Positions 57,875 through 64,000 of a stretch of DNA of 64,000 nucleotides are shown piece after piece. Numbering within the stretch: the stretch's first letter is position 1; every line of letters begins with the position of its first letter. The position numbers and the translations under genes are program-made. The notes beneath the pieces were generated by a model that saw nothing but the letters and a program-made list of their open reading frames with translations, ran no database searches and was not told where the DNA came from. Source of the DNA: Liquidambar formosana (lineage: Eukaryota; Streptophyta; Magnoliopsida; Saxifragales; Altingiaceae); NCBI GenBank assembly GCA_039720395.1, contig CM077832.1:16711850-16775849 (forward strand), given 5' to 3'.

Positions 57875-58980
57875 AGATTATATCCATTGTCTTCGCGCCT
57901 TTTTGTCTCTTAATGTGTGTGGCATGGAAATAGACCCTAGAGACGTTGATATCCCTCCCGAGCTCGTTGAGCAAAGGAATAAAGGGATAGCACAACCAAT
58001 TACAGAAGAATTAGAATCAATCAATCTAGGGACGAATGAATTGCCAAAAATAATTAAAATTGGTACAACACTTTCCCCTTCTGAAAAAGAGCAATTGGTT
58101 GAGTTGTTGAGAGAGAATCTTGAGGCGTTCGCCTGGTCTTATGAAGATATGCCCGGAGTAGATACAGATATAGTACAGCATCACATTCCGACCAATCCTG
58201 ACATGAAGCCTGTTAAGTAGAAGTTGAGGAGAATGAAGCCTGAGTGGGCGTTGAAGATAAAAGAAGAGGTGATCAAGCAGATAGAAGCTAAGTTCCTTAA
58301 GGTTGTGGAGTACCCTGAATGGCTTGCAAATATAGTACCAGTTCCAAAGAAGGATGGCAGAGTGCGTATGTGTGTAGACTTTCGTGATTTGAATAAGGCA
58401 TACCCTAAGGATGACTTTCCACTACCACACATTGACGTGTTAGTCGATAGTACCGCAGGGCACGCTCTTTTTTCCTTCATGGATGGTTTCTCGGGTTACA
58501 ATCAGATCAAGATGGCACCAGAGGATATGGAGAAAACGTCCTTCATCACTCAGTAGGGGACCTATTGTTACAAAGTAATGCCATTTGGGTTAAAGAATGC
58601 AGGGGCGACTTATCAGAAAGCTGCTACCACTTTATTGCATGACATGATACACAAAGAGGTTGAGGTTTACGTCGACGACATGATTGTCAAGTCAAAAGAT
58701 ACGGAAGGACATGTAGCTGTGCTTAGAAAGTTCTTCGATCGAATCATAAAGTATAAGCTTCGCCTCAACCCTCAGAAATGTGCTTTTGGAGTCACTGCCG
58801 GAAAGCTGCTAGGTTTCATGATAACACAGAGGGGAATTGAAGTGGATCCAAGCAAGATCAAGGCCATTCTGGAGATGCCGCCGCCCAAGAATGAGAAGGA
58901 AATCCGAGGTTTCCTAGGAAGATTGCAGTACATAAGCCGGTTCATAGCTCAACTCACTACCATTTGTGAGCCTGTTTTCA
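57875..58980 (+). pseudogene. Element B reverse transcriptase
   Basis: RNA-dependent DNA polymerase. Blocks: FAWSYEDMPGVD (58128), KKDGRVRMCVDFRDLNKAYP (58345), FSFMDGFSGYNQIKMAPED (58470), MPFGLKNAGATYQ (58578) and the catalytic YVDDMIVKS (58668-58694). In-frame stops at 58218-58220 (TAG, one change from CAG) and 58554-58556 (TAG, one change from TGG) break it. No frameshift is seen. Confidence 0.88.
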
Positions 58981-59500
58981 AGCTACTAAAGAAAGGAGAA
59001 CCAAAAGAATGGAACGAGGAATGCCAGAATGCTTTTGAAGCCATTAAACGCTACTTAAGCAATCCACCGATACTGGTTCCACCTAGAGAAGGAGAGCCGT
59101 TGTTGCTGTACTTAACCGTCACAGAAACTGCTATGGGGGCAATGCTTGCACAATACTTGGAAGAGTCGAGGAAAGAGAATGCCATCTACTACCTGAGTAA
59201 GAAAATGAAGGACTATGAGGTGAACTACAACGCTGTGGAAAAGACTTGCGTGGCATTGGTGTGGGCCTCTCGAAAACTCCGCCATTACATGCTATCTTTC
59301 CAGGTGTTCCTCGTTAGTCGCATGGATCCACTCAAATATCTGCTTAAAAAGCCAATGTTGACCTATCGTACTGCGCGGTGGTTAATGTTGTTATCTGAAT
59401 TCGATATCAAATATGTGGTACAGAGCTCGATAAAAGGAAGAGTCATTTCAGAACACTTAGCCGAGAATCCAATTTCAGAAGGAGATGGCATTGAACAAGG
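58981..59500 (+). pseudogene. Element B first RNase H (gypsy type, degenerate site)
   Basis: This region aligns with the gypsy RNase H: LLLYLTVTETAMGAMLAQ, YLSKKMKDYEVNYNAVEKTC and WASRKLRHYM. The first catalytic Asp (LYxDAS in active relatives) is missing. It is open in frame, so the loss is in the lineage rather than a stop. In Tat elements this domain is known to survive as a non-catalytic connector. Confidence 0.75.
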
Positions 59501-59529
59501 GTTCCCTGACGAGGACATATTGGAGATAG

Positions 59530-59999
59530 AAAAGAAGCCATGGAAAGTCTACTTCGACGGTGCTGCAAATAAAAGGGGCTTCGGCATAAGAGTCTTGTTG
59601 ATCTCTCCTGATAACGCTCACACCCCTCTGGCAATGAAGTTAGGGTTCGAGGCCACAAACAACATCACCGAATATGAAGCTTGCATTCTAGGGTTGGAAG
59701 CAGCCTTAGAGTTGGGAGTTGAGGAATTAGAAGTGTACGGAGACTCAGCCTTGATTATCTGCCAAATCAAAGGGGAATGGAAGACTCGAGACGAGCAATT
59801 GTTACCATATCATGCTTATCTAGAAGCACTTACCAAAGAATTCAACAAAATAGAGTTCCATTACTTGTCAAGGGTAAAGAACCGCTTTGCTGATGCTCTT
59901 GCTACACTGGCGTCCATGGTGGAAATCCCAGAAGGCGGAAATGTTCGTCCACTAGTGATTGAAAGAAGGAAAGAGCCAGTATACTGTTGCAGCGTTTAG
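59530..59999 (+). pseudogene. Element B second RNase H (archaeal type)
   Basis: WKVYFDGAANKRGFG (Asp), EYEACILGLEAA (Glu), LEVYGDSALII (Asp) and NRFADALATLASM (Asp): the full D-E-D-D set of the extra RNase H typical of the Tat lineage. It would degrade element RNA during cDNA synthesis. A TAG at 59997 ends the frame before integrase. Confidence 0.8.
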
Positions 60000-60008
60000 A
60001 ATAGTCAA

Positions 60009-61271
60009 GTGACAGATGGGCGTCCGTGGTTCTATGACATCCAGAGATTCGTAGAGAAAAGGGAATATCCTGAAGGAGCCTCGAAGGTTGACAGGCATAC
60101 GCTGAGAAGATTGGCTACCCACTACATCATGTGCGGAGGAAAGCTATACAGACGATCCTATGACGGCATCCACTTGCTCTGTGTGACAGAAGAAGAAGCT
60201 CAAAGAATAATTAAAGAGGTACATGAAGGAGCAGGGGCATCCCACATGAATGGTTATATGCTAGCTAAGAAGATTGCTCGTCTCGGTTACTATTGGACCA
60301 CCATGGAAAGAGATTGTCATTTGCATGTCAAGAAGTGCCATAACTGTCAAATCTTTGCCAATGTTCAGCACCTTCCATCAATGCCTTTGAATACTATGTC
60401 ATCCCCTTGGCCCTTTTCAACTTGGGGAATAGATATCATTGGAAAAATCCATCCTAAGTTAAAGGAAGGTCATGAGTTTATCTTGGTGGTAATAGATTAC
60501 TTCACTAAGTGGGTAGAGGCGAAGTCCTACAAAACCTTAGGGTCAAAGCAAGTGGCCCATTTCATTAAGACCCACATTATCTGTCGATATGGGGTTCCGC
60601 ATGAGATCATATCAAATAATGGACAACACTTCCGAGGTGAGATAGAAGAAATCTTGCAGAAGTACAGCATTCGAGTTCACAAGTCTTCCCCTTATAGGCC
60701 ACAGACAAATGGAGCAGTTGAAGCAGCTAACAAGAATGTAAAGAACATGCTACAGAAGTCGGCCAAGAATTACAATGACTGGTTAGAAAGGTTGCCACTC
60801 GTCTTATGGGGTTATCGCACTTCAATAAGATCTTCTACAGGCGCTACACCGTATTCATTGGTTTATGGCATGGAAGCAGTTCTCCCCATCGAGTTGGAAA
60901 TTCCTTCTCTTAGAGTAATAATGGAAGACCAACTATCTGAAGTGGAATGGGTAAGAAACAGATATGATGAGCTAGTTTTGCTTGATGAAAGGCGTTTAAA
61001 TGCTTTGTACCATGTCCAAGGTTATCAGCACAGAATAGCTAGAGCTTTCAACAAGCGCGTCAAGGATCGTGGCTTGAAAGATGGAGACATAGTGTTGAAG
61101 GAAATCTGCGCACCTATCTTTGATCCAAGGGGCAAGTTCAGGCCTAACTGGGGCGGTCCCTACATTATAAAGGAGATATTACCGGGAGGAGCAGTTCGAT
61201 TGATGGATTTGGATAGAATAGAGTTCTCTCAACCAACCAATTTAGATCAACTCAAGAGATACCATGTGTAA
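60009..61271 (+). pseudogene. Element B integrase, catalytic Asp changed
   Basis: 420 codons, open throughout. Zinc-binding region: VHEGAGASHMNG then KKCHNCQ (about residues 70-120). Core: WGIDIIGKI with the first Asp, VVIDYFTKWVEA, then EIISNNGQHF, where the usual second catalytic Asp (SDNG) is Asn (codon AAT, 60615-60617), and RPQTNGAVEAANKN with the Glu. The C-terminal FDPRGKFRPNWGGPYIIKEI is the GPY/F-like module. With Asn at a DDE position the enzyme is expected to be inactive; element A still has Asp there. The frame ends in TAA at 61269. Confidence 0.88.
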
Positions 61272-61660
61272 AGTTTGTTAGGTTGAAAACCTGTAAAGGC
61301 AACCTAGGCAAAAGAAAAGCATGAACTACGAGGGCCTGATTCTCCATCATTCAAAAAAGAAAGAAAAGAAGAAAAAAAGAAAAAAAAAAGAAAGAAAAAA
61401 AAAAAAAAAGAAGAAAATGTTTACAAACATAATGGAGATACGTAGGCAGCCCATAAAGTTACCTTGGGTGCGGTCCAATTGAAAAAGAAAAAAAAGAGAA
61501 AAGAAACAAGGGGCATGGCAATGTATAAAGCAATTCATAAATCAAAGTTAATTGTTTGATGGCAATTCATTCAAAACTAGAGAAATTGATAATAGTTTTA
61601 TAATTGCAAGTCTCGAAGGACTATTACTATGTTTAACATGCTTAAAATTCAAAAAGGTTG
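61272..61660 (+). other. Post-pol spacer with purine tract
   Basis: A run of about 65 purines (61353-61418) is followed by ATACGTAGGCAGCC (61434), shared with element A after pol. No gene on the plus strand. Confidence 0.6.
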
Positions 61661-62926
61661 CTAATTCCTTGCTCTCTGAGAAGTCTTCTTTGTTCCAGTA
61701 GTCTTGTTCGCTTTGGTGTCATCCTCCCGTGACCTCTTTGTACTCCCCAGTGAAGAAATCCCAATCAACTCAGCTACTTGAGCCCTCATTGTTGTTTCTT
61801 TGTGGCCAATGTCTTCAGATAACCACTTCTTGTATTCCTTGCTAAGCTCATAAGGTCCACCAGTGTTTGGTACTAAGGTAGCGGAGTTCCAGCTATTCCA
61901 TCTATCCTCCATCCATTTGACCAGAGATTGAGAAACAGGTTGAACGGGGTGAACTTGCCTTGAATTCGTCTGGGTGGTACTTGCTTGATTGTTTGGAATT
62001 GATTGAACTGCACTAAATTGCCGAAGGATTCGAGATGGCCAGTAAAAGGAAGTGGCTTTCAAGCCCATCAACTTGACAAGTGTACAGCCCACAGTTCGCA
62101 AGAGCACTTTTTCGTCACACTTCCAGTGAGGCACGTGCCAACAGATAGATCACCATGAGGTGTGGTACAGCATGCTAAGCCATTTGTCAGGAGAAGCATC
62201 TGGCGGGAATTCAGGAACACGCAGACGGAAGTGCTGAGGCCCATAATTTGCAACACGAGGAGGTGGTAAGAGGTTTAACCTCTCTAGCAACCACATATGG
62301 AGAAGGAGGGGGCTGCCCTCAAAGTTCGCCTCAAACCGATCCTGTACCTTGTCTAGCCCATTGAGAGTTTCCGCTAGAACCATTGGAATTATGTTTCAGG
62401 ACTTGGAAAGAGGAGTTACAAGCTCACAAATTTCAATTGGGACAAACAACGTATCATTGGTGATGAGAAACCTCCCAATCAAGCAGAAAGCTAAAGCATG
62501 CTGACGCGGTCGAGACAAAGGCAGCCCACATGACCTCCCAAGCGGCAGGAAAGATGTTGCTAGCTTGTTCAAATCTACCATGTTATCTTTTATGAAGGCC
62601 ATAGCATCGTGGGTAGAGATTTCCAAAAGAGAAGCAAAAGAAGAGACATAACCTTGTCGAAGGTATGGAAGGATGAAGGGCCCTGACGGTTGCACTCCAA
62701 ACAGCGAGCAAAATTCCTCATGGGTGGGGCAAATTTCATTGCGATGGAAATGGAAAACATGAAGTTCGGAATCCCAAAAGTATGTAGAAGCATAGAGCAT
62801 AGTCCAATTCACCTTGACTTTGGCGAGGGAATAGAGCGCATCCAAGCCATAACTCTTGAAAACCCTTTTGTCTTCCTTACTCATGTTGCTGAAAAAATGT
62901 GTCAAAAAGCTATCAAAAGTCTCCAT
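61661..62926 (-). pseudogene. Antisense plant-mobile-domain gene of element B
   Basis: Minus-strand frame of 422 codons from ATG at 62926 to TAG at 61661-61663. The first half matches the plant mobile domain (PMD, aminotransferase-like family of transposon-derived proteins): WTMLYASTYFWDSELHVF, FHRNEICPTHEEFCSLFGV, then PRQHALAFCLIGRFL. The C-terminus has a basic, nuclear-signal-like part (STKRSREDD, TGTKKTSQRARN). Two in-frame stops break it: TGA 62396-62398 (at a position where Trp would fit) and TGA 62150-62152. There is no frameshift. It has its own TATA box 50 bp upstream. PMD proteins act in silencing and transposon biology in host plants; the role here is unknown. Antisense ORFs after pol are known from Tat elements. 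Confidence 0.8.
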
Positions 62927-62974
62927 GAATTGATGTTGAATGAATAATAATGGTTCATGAACATGTGGGAGGTG

Positions 62975-62982
62975 TTTTTATA
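62975..62982 (-). promoter_or_regulatory. TATA box of antisense PMD gene
   Basis: TATAAAAA on the minus strand in GCCTATAAAAACACC, about 50 bp before the ATG at 62926. Confidence 0.65.
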
Positions 62983-63069
62983 GGCCTTTAGGCTCAAATT
63001 TGAGTCCTAAAAAGCTTAGAAGTCGAAAAAAGCGTCAAAAAGTCGCAAAACGCATAAACAGCAAAAGTG

Positions 63070-63149
63070 CTCGGGAGACCCGTTGAGGCCAACCGGTCCA
63101 ACCGGTTCACCAACCGGTCCAACCGGTTGGGCCCAACCGGTCACCTGAG
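63070..63149. promoter_or_regulatory. 80-bp GC-rich palindrome, antisense promoter
   Basis: CTCGGGAGACC at the left, GGTCACCTGAG at the right, with repeated AACCGGT units and a four-base centre (CACC). The arms pair at most positions. Same length and outer motif as the LTR palindromes, with the AACCGGT core type of the element B LTR. Confidence 0.8.
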
Positions 63150-63399
63150 CCCGTTTTTCGCGATTCCCTGTTTTGACCATTTTGAGCCCAAATTGACTCA
63201 TGTTTGAGTCAAGAGTCATGAGATTCAACCAACAAGAGATAGATATCATAATTCAAAGGTGGGGAATGCATGAACTTGGTTTTAAAAGAAAGAATTTGAA
63301 AGATAACATAAATGCCCATATAGGCTTAGTACAAGGATTTCACAAGTTAAGAGTTTCTAGATGCTTGAATTGAGTTTCCTAAACTTAAAATAAGTGTCT

Positions 63400-64000
63400 T
63401 CAACGCTTCCTTCGTGGTTTCCTTCTCTTGCTTGGCCCTGCTTCGTCTGTTGATGGAGGAGGTGGTGGAGCCGCAGCTGGGTTGTACTGAGGGAAGGAAT
63501 CAATCTGCAAGTTTCCAAGAAAATAGATAATGTGAGTACCACTTTTTAAAAGAGAAAACCAAAGATTTTCAAAAGTTTTTGATTTGAGCTATTCTTACTG
63601 GGTGCGAGTGTTCGCCCGCTCTATACGCCTCTTGCCTTGATAGGCTTAGGCTCATCCTCATCATGTCCCTCCTCAAGCTGGTAGTGAGATTGATCCATTC
63701 TTGTGAATACCCAGCGGGTGTCTGTGAAAAGAGAAATTGAGTAAGAAGTGTCTAATGAATAGTTGGGGATTAAGAGAATCAAGTTAACCTTGAAACTTAC
63801 AGTCTCATATCTAGGATCTATCTGAGGAACCTCATCCATCACGAGAGGTGCTATAGTCATGGGCACGATGTCACCTCTTTGGCATAAATCGATGGACCAC
63901 TTAGGCTGTGGCAAAGGGGGCAGTGCGCCCCTATCCATACCCTCATCATCACTATCCATGTGCACCCCTGACATGCCTGAGGTCGAACCCACTGTAGAAT
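63400..64000 (-). CDS. Antisense three-exon gene of element B (5' end outside window)
   Basis: Minus strand. Exon a runs from the window edge to 63801 and ends at a GTAAGT donor. Exon b is 63599-63721 (acceptor TTTTCACAG, donor GTAAGA; 123 nt). Exon c is 63400-63504 (acceptor AACTTGCAG; 105 nt including TGA). The phases agree: all three exons meet at codon boundaries. Exon a has an acidic DSDDEGMD patch; exon b is rich in Arg, Met and Ser (SLRRDMMRMSLSLSRQEAYR); exon c is Pro-rich and ends in a nuclear-localisation-type run (KRRKPRRKR). No catalytic domain is seen and I do not recognise the family. An ACAG at 63994-63997 could be the acceptor of exon a, otherwise it continues past the edge. 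Its stop lies 470 bp before the PMD start on the same strand. No internal stops are seen. Confidence 0.65.

Larger units (their letters stand above)
62927..63399 (-). promoter_or_regulatory. Promoter region of the antisense PMD gene
   Basis: Spacer between the two antisense genes. Reading leftwards, a palindrome (63070-63149) is followed by a TTTTTGACG..ACTTCTAAGC stretch, then TATAAAAA (62975-62982) and the ATG at 62926. The order palindrome, TTTTTGACG, CTTCTAAGC, TATA is the same as in the element B LTR (50423, about 50488, about 50540, 50655), which suggests an LTR-derived promoter. Confidence 0.55.
49780..64000 (+). mobile_element. Ty3/gypsy Tat-type element B (3' LTR beyond window)
   Basis: The youngest-looking large element: LTR (49780-53074), tRNA-Arg primer site, leader, gag, protease, candidate intron, RT, two RNase H domains, integrase, and then two antisense genes before the window ends. 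The gag-pol reading frame is kept over 7.4 kb apart from stop codons. It sits inside the copia element. The large size and domain order are those of Tat/Ogre-like elements. Confidence 0.9.

Noticed and set aside
61347..61538. Minus-strand Phe-rich ORF
   Set aside because: Complement of the A/G tract after pol.

Overview
This window reads as AT-rich nuclear DNA of a flowering plant, almost certainly from a heterochromatic or intergenic part of a chromosome. The evidence is nested plant LTR retrotransposons of the Ty3/gypsy Tat (Ogre/Retand-like) type, a Ty1/copia element, a truncated LINE, MITEs, Arg-tRNA-type primer sites and canonical GT..AG introns in one retrotransposon-borne gene. The species cannot be named from what is visible. 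No ordinary host gene can be supported; bases 3-71 might be the tail of one.

Layout. 1-6930: intergenic DNA holding a Tourist-like MITE (2619-2847), a 160-nt foldback (3953-4112), a 5'-truncated LINE with a 13-bp target duplication (4633-5293) and a hAT-type MITE with an 8-bp duplication (5646-6214). 6931-23419: Tat element A, old and full of stops, with two LTRs, primer site, antisense coiled-coil ORF before gag, gag-pol, a nested 2.7-kb solo LTR and a repeat-rich 3' UTR. 23510-24160: an ATATCGA-rich MITE. 24261-28826: a reverse solo LTR holding another reverse LTR. 29255-30584: a reverse solo LTR of the element A family. 31169-38640: 5' part of Tat element C, whose gag is split by a TGTAATAACCC-type solo LTR that itself holds a reverse LTR. 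38662-49779: a Ty1/copia element on the minus strand cut by three solo LTRs and by element B. 49780-64000: Tat element B, the best preserved, leaving the window before its 3' LTR.

Element B has a 3.3-kb LTR, a tRNA-Arg-type primer site, a gag-pol frame interrupted only by stop codons, two RNase H domains, an integrase whose second catalytic Asp codon reads Asn, and downstream two genes on the opposite strand: a plant-mobile-domain protein (61661-62926) and a three-exon gene (63400 to beyond the edge).

The most interesting signals are not genes. (1) A GC-rich palindrome, usually 80 bp, sits about 165-200 bp upstream of the TATA box in five LTRs that retain one; a sixth LTR carries it without a clear TATA box, and it recurs upstream of the TATA box of the antisense mobile-domain gene. 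(2) A stem-loop between CTACGT and ACGTAG in the LTR leaders shows compensatory changes between copies. (3) A 10-nt copy of the primer-site core lies inside every LTR examined, and its last base follows the primer-site type of the family.
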